Source: Jimgerdemannia flammicorona (lineage: Eukaryota; Mucoromycota; Endogonomycetes; Endogonales; Endogonaceae). From it: a stretch of 12,370 bases of DNA. Made by a program: the position numbers and the translations under genes. Within the stretch, counting starts at the first letter, position 1. Each line of letters opens with the position of its first letter. Below the pieces are notes generated by a model. That model had not been told where the DNA came from. It searched no databases and saw only the letters and a program-made list of their open reading frames with translations. Of the stretch, positions 1-8,501 are shown piece by piece. The stretch is from NCBI GenBank assembly GCA_003990745.1, contig RBNI01005590.1, positions 1 through 12,370 of the forward strand. Direction: 5' to 3'.

Positions 1-34
<34 letters not shown>
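1..34 (+). repeat. A34 homopolymer at window edge (T tract inside intron 7)
   Basis: The first 34 bases are all A. In the sense of the synthetase gene this is a T tract about 77 nt into intron 7, whose donor is GTGAGT at 111. By analogy with intron 2, the next acceptor may follow it. The tract touching the sequence start suggests a contig end at a homopolymer. Confidence 0.8.
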
Positions 35-38
<4 letters not shown>

Positions 39-111
39 CAGACACATTTCCTTCCCATCTCTGCTCCCCCCACTCAACCCACCCATTAACATCACGCATT
101 CCTTTACTCAC

Positions 112-1346
112 AAACTCAGTTCCAAGCCTCATCTCCTCGAATCTCCTCAGATTCTCTTCAACGCTAAGGTCGCGGTTTTTGGAAGCCACACCGTCCATGC
201 GCTGAGCGCGCATGGTGGTCTGGTCGGTGTCGTCTACGTAGGCTTTGCCCGCGCGAATAAGTTGCAGGGCGTATTCGTAGATCTGCTGAAAGTAATCTGA
301 CGTGTGCGTCACAATTCTTGATTCCACGCCAATCAGCGCCAGGTCCTCTTTGATCGATTCTTCGAACTCGGTCTGCGGATCAAGAGGAAGGGGGTTCGAG
401 AATCAGAATTTTGTAACACTCTGAAAGACGAAATTCCATGACGCTCACCTTCTCCTTGCTTGGGTTGGTATCATCGAACCGAATAATCATCTTCCCGCCG
501 TAAGTCTGCGCGAAGTACTGGTTCAGCAGCGCGGCCTTGGCGTGACCGATATGTAGGTAGCCGCTGGGCTCGGGCGGGAAGCGGGTGACGACCTCGCCGT
601 ACTTGGCGTCGGCCAGGCCGATATCGAACTTGCCCTGATCGGCCGTCTTGGTCTACGATTCACGAAGGTCACACAAAATTGTCAGAGTCTGTTTGGAATG
701 GAGATAGAAGCCAAAGAAGGGGGAGAAGGTTGGTACCTTTGTGGCGTTCTGGTTTTTCGTGAGCACATCGATACCGGTCTTGACGGCGTCGAGAGAGCTC
801 ACGTATTCAAACCATCGGACGAGGTGTATACCTAGAGACTCCTTTTTTGTCTTGAGGATGCGTGCAAAGACGGAGGAGGCTGGGTTCGGGATAGAAAAAT
901 GATGGATGAGAATTTGAATTGCAAAAACCCCGGACCACGGCCTATAAGCAAGATGCGTCTCTTACACCTCAACGCGCCCCAGATGACAAAATCGGCGAGC
1001 GACGGCTCGTAGCCGACGAAGAAGGAGCGAAGGGTTAGGTGATAATTTAGTTCGCGGAAGGCGGCGTCGAGGAGCCTGAAGTCGGTGGTGGAAAGGGTAT
1101 CCTGGGCGAAGTCGAGCCACTGGTCAATCTGGAAAGGAGAAGCGGTTAGTTGCGAATAATTTTAGGACGTATCGAGCGTTAATACTCCATCGAAGGTAAG
1201 TATGCTCGGCGGGTAATTTGAGTTGAAAATAGAGACGTCGTACCAGGGTAGCCTTGAGGGCGTCCTTGCCACCGTAGAGGCCGGAGTTCGGGTACAACCT
1301 TCCCAGCAGCCTGGCAACGCTGTTCGTCGTCGCAAACACGTCTCTA

Positions 1347-1395
<49 letters not shown>

Positions 1396-1742
1396 GTGTT
1401 CAAGGGTCGTTATAAGAAATATCGATTCGCGTCGTCTGCCATTCCTCGGTCCAGATTCGCCAGTACACTTGTTCATGCAGACAACAACAAATTACCCGTT
1501 CGATAGCAGCAGTGCGGCCGAGGCGCCGGCAGCGCCGTCGGCTTCCAAGGTAGTGGCGTCACGCCACGTCAACTGGAGGGTGTTCTTGGAGGAAATGAAA
1601 TGGCCGATCGCGATAAGGGCTGCAGGGTTGGGTTGGGGAATGAGCAGGTGTGGTAAAGTCTTTAACGCTGAGGGCATTGGATAGGATGCATACCGTAAGG
1701 CGCAGGAGCGCCCTTTGTTGCGATGAGTAAGGTGTTGGTCAT
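112..1742 (-). CDS. GUS1: Glutamyl-tRNA synthetase, cytoplasmic (5' part, 7 exons, runs off left edge)
   Basis: Class I aminoacyl-tRNA synthetase that charges tRNA-Glu with glutamate in the cytosol. I read seven exons: 1694-1742, 1496-1619, 1244-1343, 966-1128, 737-879, 449-652 and 112-372. All junctions are GT..AG and in phase, giving 348 residues, about half of a eukaryotic enzyme. Residues 1-190 form the N-terminal GST-like appendix, which in yeast binds the Arc1 cofactor (family knowledge). It includes [18 protein letters not shown]. The catalytic domain starts near residue 214 with [24 protein letters not shown] is at residues 227-230 (542-553). It is followed by [16 protein letters not shown] and [20 protein letters not shown], typical of the eukaryotic/archaeal GluRS branch. 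The start ATG at 1740-1742 gives [16 protein letters not shown]; an upstream ATG at 1797 is out of frame. The KMSKS loop and anticodon-binding domain lie beyond the window. No disabling change is seen, so the gene looks functional. Confidence 0.93.
1344..1495 (-). other. Intron 2 of the synthetase gene with T47 next to the acceptor
   Basis: The donor is GTAATT at 1495 and the acceptor is GTAG ending at 1344. In the gene's sense, a run of 47 T (1348-1394) lies directly against the acceptor, so it serves as a hugely expanded polypyrimidine tract. The flanking exons join to ..LLSNG / [14 protein letters not shown].., which confirms the splice. The other complete introns are 1620-1693, 1129-1243, 880-965, 653-736 and 373-448, all 74-115 nt. 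Confidence 0.85.
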
Positions 1743-1900
1743 GTTGGAAGTAGTGTAAAGATTGTCGACGTGCGTAATTTTTTGCTTTTTGAGTCACTGC
1801 TCACGTGATTCCAAAAATATGTGGCACAGCCTCAAGAAAAGATTCGAAGTGACTCGACTCCGCCAATTCATCGTATCTCTGACCATCCTTCACTTGAGCT
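1743..1900 (-). promoter_or_regulatory. Upstream region of the synthetase gene with TCACGTGA palindrome
   Basis: This is the non-coding sequence directly 5' of the start codon. TCACGTGA at 1801-1808, about 60 nt upstream of the ATG, is a perfect 8-bp palindrome containing the CACGTG E-box bound by fungal bHLH factors of the Cbf1 type (family knowledge). No clear TATA box is seen. Regulatory use is inference. Confidence 0.4.
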
Positions 1901-2132
1901 ACACTTTCTCCTACGCTTAGTGCTAGAAATAATAAAAAAGTCATTGAATTTATTCCACATCAATTAAATAATTCTCCACGTAACATCTCGACAATCCTCG
2001 CCAATCCCCAAATCATCTAGATCTCCATCCCGACCCCCGCGCCTCCGTGGTAAGTTCTAACATTCTGATTCGGAGAAAACGGTCACAAATACAGGGGGTC
2101 ATCAAGCATCAGTCCTCCTCGCATAAATCAAT
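1900..2132 (+). other. Intergenic stretch with a possible 45-nt intron on plus strand
   Basis: I found no ORF here. GTAAGT at 2050 and ACAG ending at 2094 would bound a 45-nt intron carrying CTAAC/CTGATT branch-like motifs, with C-rich 5'UTR-like sequence (1990-2049) before it. It could be the 5' leader of a gene divergent from the synthetase whose body was displaced by the repeat starting near 2133. No start codon or protein is recognisable. Confidence 0.2.
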
Positions 2133-2133
2133 T

Positions 2134-2192
2134 GGCACGCGTGGTCTAATGGCTAAGAGGTGATTCTCTTACCCACGGACAGCGGGAGCTGA
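2134..2192 (+). tRNA. tRNA-Arg(UCU)-like 5' fragment with pol III A box
   Basis: TGGTCTAATGG (2142-2152) fits the pol III A box and tRNA D-arm consensus. An anticodon-arm-like part follows (GTGATTCT...CCCAC), and then the first strand of a possible T stem (GCGGG). The 3' half, including the B box GGTTCGA, is not present at the expected distance, so this is a broken or tRNA-derived sequence, not a working gene. It may be the head of a retroposon covering the following repeat DNA. The assignment to arginine is by resemblance only. Confidence 0.28.
2154..2171 (+). repeat. Perfect 6-bp hairpin
   Basis: TAAGAG (2154-2159) and CTCTTA (2166-2171) pair perfectly around the 6-nt loop GTGATT. It overlaps the tRNA-like fragment. 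Confidence 0.5.
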
Positions 2193-2219
2193 CATGTCCT
2201 GGAGGGGCATAATTGAGGT

Positions 2220-2243
2220 GTCTTAGAGCTCTGGCTCTAAGAC
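2220..2243 (+). repeat. Perfect 10-bp hairpin with 4-nt loop
   Basis: GTCTTAGAGC (2220-2229) and GCTCTAAGAC (2234-2243) are exact reverse complements around TCTG. TAAGAGG then recurs (2154-2160 and 2244-2250). With the smaller hairpin upstream this makes a compact structured block. Its function is unknown. Confidence 0.6.
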
Positions 2244-2244
2244 T

Positions 2245-3668
2245 AAGAGGGCTGCCCGGCTAAGTTCGTAATGCCTCACTTGTTTGGCAATGGGTGTTTC
2301 TGACGTGCGGTAGTTGTTTTGCTTTTGCTTTTTCCGCCTCGGGCGCGTCATACACTGGGTTCGTTGAGATTTCTCGACGGGCGATGGTCAGATTGGGATA
2401 CGCGGATATGGAAATGTCCCGTTCCAGCTTGTGCCACATATGTCTGCAACAGGCCATCCCGAGTAGAGCTAGCAGGCATCTCGGCCATAATGTCAGGGCA
2501 GTGCCGACATCTGCCCCTTTCTCTGCTACCTTACTGGTCATAAGGTTTGGTAGGCAACCTTCAGAGTCTCCTTTCCCCTATTATTATCCCCTCTACTTTG
2601 GGTTGGTTTGCTGTACCTGCTGGGCATGGTGAGAAGGAGGTAATGGTGATGAGATGCTCTTTTATCAGTGTCAGATTGGTGTCTTCTCTACTTTTTTACA
2701 GTTTTTGGTGCCTTTAGCTGCATCTGGAGTGTACTCATTTTGGTGTAGTACTTTTTTCTTTTTGCTGTCATCAATATGGTATTGTTTGGTATATTATAGA
2801 CTGTATATAGAGTTAGTTGATCTTAGGTATTAAGTGTTAATATAAGTTATCTATAGGTCTCTGATGCCTATAGTAGAGCCTTCTGAGCTTTGATGAACTT
2901 CCTGGTGAGTGTAGTTCTGATATAGGTGATTATTTTCTAAGTGGAGTCAGGATGGAAGGGGAGATGGTTATTATAGATAGAAGGAAGAGTAATTATAGTA
3001 GATTAGTAGAGTATTAGGCTGAGAGTAGTTATTGGGGCTAGGGCAAGTACTATATCAGTGGGGCCTTCTGATTGATATGGGGTGATTAGGTGATAGGTGT
3101 CACCCTTAGCTGCTTTTGACAATTTGTAAGATTAGGCCCTAGTCATTGAAAGTAGTTAGGAGATCTAAGGTTATCTAGGTTAGATGTCTTGGCTATACTT
3201 AACTGGAACTGAGAGCTGATATAGTAACATGATCAAGATTTGTAGGCTTGAGTAGTGGAGTATTAAGGGTCTCCTCTCACCTTATATATAAGTCTTCTAC
3301 TTACCTCATTGGGGAGAACTAAGTCCTACTCACTATTCTATACTTTGAGGAGGGTTTTTCTTTATCTGTCACTCTCTTTAGAGTGATAAGAGCTATGCAA
3401 ATCAGCTTAAGTATGGCCTTGTACATATATTGGGATTTCAGATATACACCTAAAGTATATATTTATTACTCTCTGGTGGTAGGAAGAGTATGATGTATAG
3501 AATGAAATGTGGACAACTTTGCCCTGCTGCACCTGGCATAGTTGAGCTACTAAACAATAGCTAGCTTAGATTTAATAGGGGTATAGTGCTCAGGGGGTGG
3601 TGGGGGAGGGGTTTGGCCTATATAGTCTAGGTTCCCTTCCAATAAAATCCGTGGGATATGAGTCCATT
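2245..3668. repeat. Decayed, CpG-poor repeat sequence
   Basis: About 1.4 kb without a credible gene. From about 2640 onward it is AT-rich, almost devoid of CpG, rich in TA, and skewed toward G over C on the plus strand. Short open frames at 2260-2541 (minus) and 2294-2632 (plus) match no family I know. Several minus-strand frames show protein-like runs broken by TAA, TAG and TGA, as expected when CAA, CAG and CGA lose C to T. An old transposon degraded by RIP-like or methylation-driven mutation is the likeliest reading. Confidence 0.45.
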
Positions 3669-3691
3669 AAAAAAAAAAAAAAAAAAAAAAA
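3641..3691 (+). other. AATAAA signal and A23 tail: 3' end of a retroposed transcript
   Basis: AATAAA (3641-3646) lies 22 nt before an uninterrupted run of 23 A (3669-3691). This is the spacing expected of a cleaved, polyadenylated RNA copied back into DNA. If so, the element reads on the plus strand, and the tRNA-like fragment at 2134 could be its 5' head. No target-site duplication was found. A chance homopolymer is possible, since such tracts are common in this window. Confidence 0.4.
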
Positions 3692-3724
3692 GATCACAGT
3701 GCTGACCTTATTTATTTATTTTAC

Positions 3725-3874
3725 CTGAAGTATTTGGTAGAGATTATCATACTCCTTCCTATAGACCTCCAGGACATCTTTGTGAATAGTGTTAGTACTT
3801 GGCAAATATAAATCATGCTTGAGGAGACCAAAGATGCTATGCAATTGATCACTCTTAATAGTTGTGAATGGAAG
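3725..3874 (-). pseudogene. Exon-like 50-codon open stretch, unidentified
   Basis: On the minus strand, 3874 to 3725 reads 50 codons without a stop. It includes HSIFGLLKHDLYLPS and IHKDVLEVYRKEYDNLYQ, and is directly followed by a donor-like CAG/GTAAAA. It looks like amphipathic coding sequence rather than noise, but I do not recognise the family. Its upstream side meets the A-rich 3' tail of retroelement copy 1 exactly at 3875, so the exon appears interrupted by that insertion; its other part would lie beyond the window. The T tract at 3669-3691 (minus sense) could be the pyrimidine tract of the following intron, but no convincing next exon was found. Confidence 0.35.
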
Positions 3875-3909
3875 TTTTTTTTTTTTTTTTTTTTATTATT
3901 TTTTTTTTT
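3875..3909 (-). repeat. A-rich 3' tail of copy 1
   Basis: In the element sense the terminal repeat passes into TAATAA-type A-rich sequence and then 20 A (3894-3875), directly abutting the unrelated exon-like sequence. This marks the 3' insertion boundary and suggests priming on an A/T-rich site or copying of a tailed RNA. Confidence 0.6.
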
Positions 3910-4595
3910 ATTATGAAATGAGTAGATAATAGAGGAATTGTTTGGAGCAAGATGTGATACCGTTACAGCAGATATGAAGGTTGGCGGTAAGAGGTCAAGT
4001 AGTAGAAAATGAAAAGCTTATATGAATTTTCATGATGGAACAATACAAGTGGAATAAAGTGTTTTCTGAAGCAAGGTGCAATAGATCTGCAACCTGCTCA
4101 TGGTACCATGGTTCATGGTGGTCTTTATTCAAAATTGAGAACAAAGTTCAGGTAAACAAAGACACAGATCTAACTCCAGAATTCTGGAAGTAGAATGGTA
4201 CATAAGTACTCGAACCTTGCCCTAATCCAAACAAAGGTCTAAATCAGGCTTCATCGATCTATACATGTGACAGGCCATTAAAAACCCAATATAGAAACCA
4301 TCGAGAAAAGGTTCCAGTCATGTGATCTAATGTTACACAAATAATAAACAATGCTAAAAACGGAACTAGACCAATGATATATCATATGTTGTTATGTGAT
4401 TATCACTTATAGGTTTAAAAACCTAGAAATCATTAGCACCCGAAGGCACAGGTATCAGGCCTAGAGCCTTATGACCAGAGCGGAGTAGAGTCTTGGCATG
4501 AGAGTGAGCAAAATGATCAGAGGTAGACAGGTGTCACAGAGTGTAGATATACAGGCGTTAGGCCTAGAGTCTTATGCTGCAGATTGTCTGGCAAT
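3909..4595 (-). repeat. 3' terminal repeat of copy 1 (TR-A)
   Basis: A direct repeat of 7812-8497, aligned from TATTATGAAATGAGTAGA at the low end to the ..TTGTCTGGCAAT box at the high end. In the element sense it carries AATAAA at 4129-4124, so the RNA probably ends here, and a GTGCC-TTCG-GGTGC hairpin (4449-4436). It is followed by an A-rich tail. Confidence 0.8.
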
Positions 4596-4684
4596 TTTTC
4601 GCATTTTTAAACATCGCATGGTATGTACGGGCAGTGCAGCCTTCAAGGAGGACTTAGAGCAAAGCTGGTATTTGAGACAGCATT

Positions 4685-4705
4685 AAGAATGGTAAAACCA
4701 TTCTT
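4685..4705 (-). repeat. Perfect 9-bp hairpin 3' of ORF2 (copy 1)
   Basis: The identical counterpart of the hairpin at 12146-12166, at the same position relative to ORF2 and the terminal repeat. It could be a signal for reverse transcriptase binding or RNA processing (inference). Confidence 0.55.
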
Positions 4706-4792
4706 CCAGGCAATCATTGGTCATCAGGTAGTCACAGGAAAACCAAAACAAAGCAAAGTGGTACATAGAGTCTTGTTGGGCTATTGTTGTAG

Positions 4793-6648
4793 TCATTGGG
4801 CTGTGTCGTATTGGATGATAAGCAATGAGGGAGGGAAAGCGGAGTGGGGAATTGGGGGGTAGGAAATAAGGAGAGGGGTGAGAAGTGAAGTTCGGACTTC
4901 AAGCCAATTAACCAAACTCAATTGAGCAGTTATGATATCAATAGGGTATTCTTTCCTGTGAATCAGAAATTCAGCCAGAGACTGACATTCATCAAGCCAA
5001 TCATGGCGAGAAGAGCAGAGTAGCAATAGGTGGTGGGCCTCATTTACAATGCATAGAAAGAGCATCTTCCTTGGATGATTACTCAACCAGTCAACAAACT
5101 GAGTACTATGTGGGAACTTGGCAAAACGGCCAGTGCGGAATGATGCAACTCGGATTTCCAGATCCAAATAGTGGCATGGTCCAGCAGACAAGACTTTCCA
5201 TTCAATACAATAGTGCAGAGGGTACATGGTACTGTAGATTGAGGCCAAGTCCATGATTGCAGATGTAAAGACAATAAGATCGTCAATATATTGGCAGAAC
5301 TTTAGCCCAGCAGCAATGTTTTGGCTGAGCAGATGGTTAGGTGCTTGCAAGGTATGCAACTTATGAGCAAAACCAATGAGATTGGTAAGATCTGGAGTAC
5401 AGTTGGTGCCCATAGCATTACCAGTCTCAGAGCGAAAGGAACTGATGGTGGATGTGAACGTTATATGAGTTATGACAATGCAGACAAGGCCAAGAACAGC
5501 TTCAAGCAGCAAAGAGCCAGGGGGGAAGGCCACTGTCGACAGAAAGGTGAGGCAGTCAATGCACTCATCTAATGTGATCCTGGTGTAGAAGATGGCAAAA
5601 TCCCCAGTAGCAACATAGTTACAATCCAACATATCTAGGTAATCTGAACGAACCAATTGTAGCAGTTCGAGAGATCATGTAGAGGTGAATAATATGAGTA
5701 ACCCAAATTATGGCACAGATGGGCCAACTATAGTCAGAGAAAGTGAGATAGGAAATGCGAAATCTCAGTTGTAGGAGAGTTAAAAGCACCAATGATAGGG
5801 TACCATGCCACGCATGCCCCTTTGTGTACCTTGGGCAAAGCATGAAATACGAGTAGCTTATAATCATTAGGCTCCATGAGGTATTCCCAAATCAGCATAT
5901 AATCCTTGTCATTGATGCAGAACTCAAGTAGACCAAGCAGGTCTAGCCTCACTGATTCCTTAATGTCATCAATTTTTGAGAAATCATTCACATATGCAGG
6001 ATCATAAAGGAGGGACTGAAGACCATCTAGATACAGAGCGCGTGGAATTATGGTGAACCCCAGATTTTTGTTGGTAAGATAGACTGTAAAGTCATCATGA
6101 GCATGGATGCCTTTGAGAAGGTGGCAGAACTTCTTTGGTACAAGCATGCTGGACATGTTCATCAAGGGTCAGATGGCTTGGTTCATAGTGACACTCATAT
6201 GAAGCATAATTTGCATATTTTCCATACAATGTGGCAGTCGCCATTTAGATGACACCCAGGCAGAGATCTCCGGGACATTGTCAGGATTACCCATAGAGGT
6301 TCAGAAGGTGGCAAGGTCGAGATGTTATTAAAATGATGATAATGAAATCGGATCAATGATACTGTTCATTGAAGCCGACCCAGGGAGAACAAACTTAGGG
6401 CCAAAGTTCAGCATATACATGAGCTCGGGGATAAGCTAAGGCAGAGGTATATCAGTAACAAAGCTCTCCTCAGTAAATATCTGAAACCAAGGGATGAAAA
6501 ACTGACTTAAGTGAGAACCAGGAAGAGAAGACATGAAGGCAAAATCCTCAATTAGTGTTGAGGCTGCTACTCTATGTAGAATGAGGACATTGGGGCCAAA
6601 CTATGCTACCAGGAAGTCATATAAGACTTCTGGGCTGGGGACCTCTAG
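4793..6648 (-). pseudogene. ORF2 of PLE copy 1: Penelope-type reverse transcriptase
   Basis: An RNA-dependent DNA polymerase for target-primed copying. In order: an N-terminal part with the pre-fingers motif MLNFGPKFVL, then fingers (TNKNLGFTIIPRALYL; HALPKVHKGACVAWYP at about 5842-5795; NSPTTEIS). Palm motif A follows (TGDFAIFYTRI, catalytic Asp at 5602-5600), then AMGTNCTPDL, the catalytic YIDD (5290-5279), YLDLEI, FVDWLSNHP and HRKEYPIDI. This motif set matches PLE reverse transcriptases rather than LTR or LINE ones. Several stops lie in 6648-6169 (for example TGA 6171-6169), and a frameshift near 5734-5656 separates fingers from palm. No GIY-YIG domain follows. All three catalytic Asp remain. 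Confidence 0.7.
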
Positions 6649-7805
6649 TTTTTTAAAGCTAGAGGGCAGACATCGCCGGCTATATGCCAGATGATATGAT
6701 GCTTAGTGGCAGTACACTTGTTACACTATGGTACAAACACTCTGGTGGCACTCTTAGACGAGTGGCTCAAAGTTGACAAGTGGCTGGTCCTGGTAGAAGT
6801 GGAGGAAATGGATGGGGAAGGCAAAGCCTTATGCGCTCGCTTGACCCCTTTTACAGAACCCACTGTCTATGCAGGGGCTAGGGGGCAAGGACCCCAGTGG
6901 GCCTTCATAGGTACACCAAGGCATCCAGAACAGCTACAGCAGTTTGGCGCAGCAGAGGCTGAAGTTGCACTCACACCCTTTGCCTTTTCCGCAGCCCTCG
7001 CAGGTATGGTGGTAGAGGGTGGAGGGGTGGGGACACTCTTTTTCAGTCATACAGAACTGGCAGCAGCAGAAGCAAACATGCATTTGGCACCCAGAGTAAC
7101 AATCTCAGAGTGCTTCTCAAGCTCCTTGACCATGGCTTTGTGGGTGGTGGTAGAAATCCCATCTTGTAGTAAGGAGGATACAGGGATGGTCAGGCAGACT
7201 ACTGCGGCAGTGGCTTTGGCAGCAGTGGCAGTGGTGAGACAGCGAGACTGATGCATGACAATGTCAAAACCACAGAGCAGAAATAAGTTTGTCTTGGCTT
7301 AGTTGGTAGCAGCAAGTGTAGCGATATTCTTGCTAACCCCTTAAGTGATATCAATGGATAACTCAAAGAAATTATGGGCATCGGAAGAACCACTCATGGC
7401 CTTGTGGATTTTAGCATGCTAGTTCTTAGCATGCTGGGCAGTGGTATCTTGATCAGAGATGGCAGCCTCGATCATGGCAGTGGCATGGCACTTAGCTTCC
7501 ACTGAAGTAGTAGTAAGGGCTGCAGCATGCTGTTCCTCAGGAAGGAGGGCAATCAAAGCAGCGACCTTCTTAGAAGGAGTAAACTTCCAATCAGCAACTT
7601 GGGCTCTCAAGAAGTCAGTGCAGCACTCACGCATGGCAGCAACCTTGAGAGTTTGGAGCACTCTGGTACAGGCAGCACAGAAGCCAGCAGGGACCTCGAC
7701 AAGTGATGCAGTCAAATAGATGGTCAGGTCATCGAAGTTCGCCAAATCAGAGAAAGAAGCTTTGGGGATGGCAGCATCGCTATCTACATTCATGTTATCC
7801 ATCAT
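6645..7805 (-). pseudogene. ORF1 of PLE copy 1 (unrecognised, gag-like position)
   Basis: 386 codons in one frame from the ATG at 7805, 7 nt after the 5' terminal repeat, to TAG at 6647-6645. There is no net indel. Premature stops include TAG at 7421-7419 and TGA at 7049-7047, and a few more. Visible protein: N-terminal part MMDNMNVDSDAAIPKASFSD with DFLRAQVADWKFTPSKKVAA, then an Ala/Thr-rich middle with a predicted helical stretch (KAMVKELEKHSEIVTLGAKC). Near 6950-6890 is a Cys/His cluster (NCCSCSGCLGVPMKAHWGPC) that could bind zinc or nucleic acid, though it is not a textbook CCHC knuckle. The C-terminus is Ser/Thr-rich. By position it may coat the RNA like Gag (inference). Confidence 0.55.
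6648..6654 (-). promoter_or_regulatory. Slippery heptamer A AAA AAC, candidate -1 frameshift site (copy 1)
   Basis: The zero frame reads TTA AAA AAC TAG; the stop is at 6647-6645. The -1 frame continues into the reverse transcriptase frame used at 6165-5734. The heptamer, the adjacent stop, the CTCTAG/CTAGAG flanks and the downstream hairpin GAAGTC-TTATAT-GACTTC (6630-6613) all match copy 2, although the surrounding sequence has diverged. Confidence 0.65.
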
Positions 7806-7811
7806 GTTGTG

Positions 7812-8497
7812 TATTATGAAATGAGTAGATAATAGAGGAATTATTTAGAGTGAGATGTGATACTATTAAGGTGGATATGAAGGTCAGCAGTAAGAGGTCA
7901 AGCAGTAGAAAACAAAAAGCTTATGTAAATTTTCACAATGGAACAAAGCAAGTGGAATAAAGTGCTTTGTGAAGCAAGGTGTAATAGATCTGCAACCCAC
8001 CCATAACACTATGGTTCATGGTGGTCTTTATTCAAAATTGAGAACAAAGTTCAGGTAAACGAAGACACAGAGCTAACCCCAGAATTTCGGAAGTAGAATG
8101 GTGCATAAGTACCCAAACCTTGCCCCAATCCAAACAAAGGTCTGAATCAGGCTTTGTCAATCTACACACATGACAGGCCATTAAAAGTCCAATATAGAAA
8201 CAATCAGGAAAAAGTACTAGTCATGTGATCTAATATTATACAAACAATAAACAATGCTAAAACGGAACTAGACCAATGATGTGTCATGTGTTGTCATGTG
8301 ATTGTCACTTATAGGTTTAAAAACCTAAAAATTGTCAGCACCCGAAGGTGCAGATATGAGGCCTAGAGCCTCACAACTGGAGCAGAGTAGAGCCTCAGTA
8401 CCAGAGTAAGCAAAGTGAGCAGAGGTAGACAGGCATCATGGAGTATAGGTATGCAGGTGTCAGGCCTAGAGCCTCATGCCAGAGGTTGTCCGGCAAT
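7812..8497 (-). repeat. 5' terminal repeat of copy 1 (TR-B)
   Basis: About 690 bp, the most complete terminal repeat in the window. In the element sense it starts at ATTGCCGGACAACC (8497). It has three copies of the 9-mer GAGGCTCTA (8475-8467, 8396-8388, 8372-8364) and a GCACC-TTCG-GGTGC hairpin (8351-8338). An AGGTTT/AAACCT palindrome (8326-8313) and AATAAA (8032-8027) follow. It ends 7 nt before the ORF1 ATG, so it presumably contains the promoter and leader. Confidence 0.8.
8338..8351 (-). repeat. cUUCGg tetraloop hairpin in terminal repeat
   Basis: In the element sense GCACC and GGTGC pair perfectly around TTCG, the exceptionally stable C(UUCG)G tetraloop. In TR-A the same site (4436-4449) reads GTGCC-TTCG-GGTGC, which keeps the pairing with G-U wobbles. 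This hints at a folded RNA leader. Confidence 0.5.
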
Positions 8498-8501
8498 ATA
8501 T

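Larger units (their letters stand above)
3875..8497 (-). mobile_element. Penelope-like retroelement copy 1 (complete, defective)
   Basis: In element order: 5' terminal repeat (8497-7812), ORF1 (7805-6645), -1 frameshift site (6654-6648), ORF2 reverse transcriptase (6648-4793), 3' non-coding part with a conserved hairpin, 3' terminal repeat (4595-3909), and A-rich tail (3909-3875). The RT motifs are of the Penelope type, and PLEs are known for LTR-like terminal repeats and for tandem or inverted arrangement. No GIY-YIG endonuclease is visible, which suggests the endonuclease-deficient fungal Coprina group (inference). In-frame stops and one frameshift make it inactive. Confidence 0.75.

Noticed and set aside
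1223..1684. Plus-strand 153-codon ORF with a poly-lysine run
   Set aside because: It is antisense to synthetase exons 2 and 3; the lysines come from the A47 tract.
1492..1797. 101-codon minus-strand ORF starting at 1797 as the synthetase start
   Set aside because: It reads through intron 1; its frame is open over exon 2, but its start is out of frame with [13 protein letters not shown], which gives the proper N-terminus.
2260..2632. Overlapping ORFs on both strands (93, 112 and 74 codons) as genes
   Set aside because: They match no recognised family, have no splice or start context, and lie in repeat DNA; none is preferred over the others.
4680..4725. Hammerhead ribozyme: CTGATGA followed by GAAG and a perfect stem (minus strand; counterpart at 12124-12166)
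   Set aside because: The position 15.1/16.1 pair would be G-C instead of A-U, so there is no NUH cleavage site. No stem I pairing is seen, and copy 2 reads CCGATGA. No other CTGANGA..GAA core was found in the terminal repeats.
5071..5572. Plus-strand ORFs at 5071-5256 and 5321-5572
   Set aside because: Shadows of the minus-strand reverse transcriptase of copy 1.
7812..8497. True LTR retrotransposon (Gypsy or Copia)
   Set aside because: No TG..CA ends, primer-binding site, protease, RNase H or integrase is seen, and the RT motifs are Penelope-type. DIRS elements were also considered, but no tyrosine recombinase is visible.
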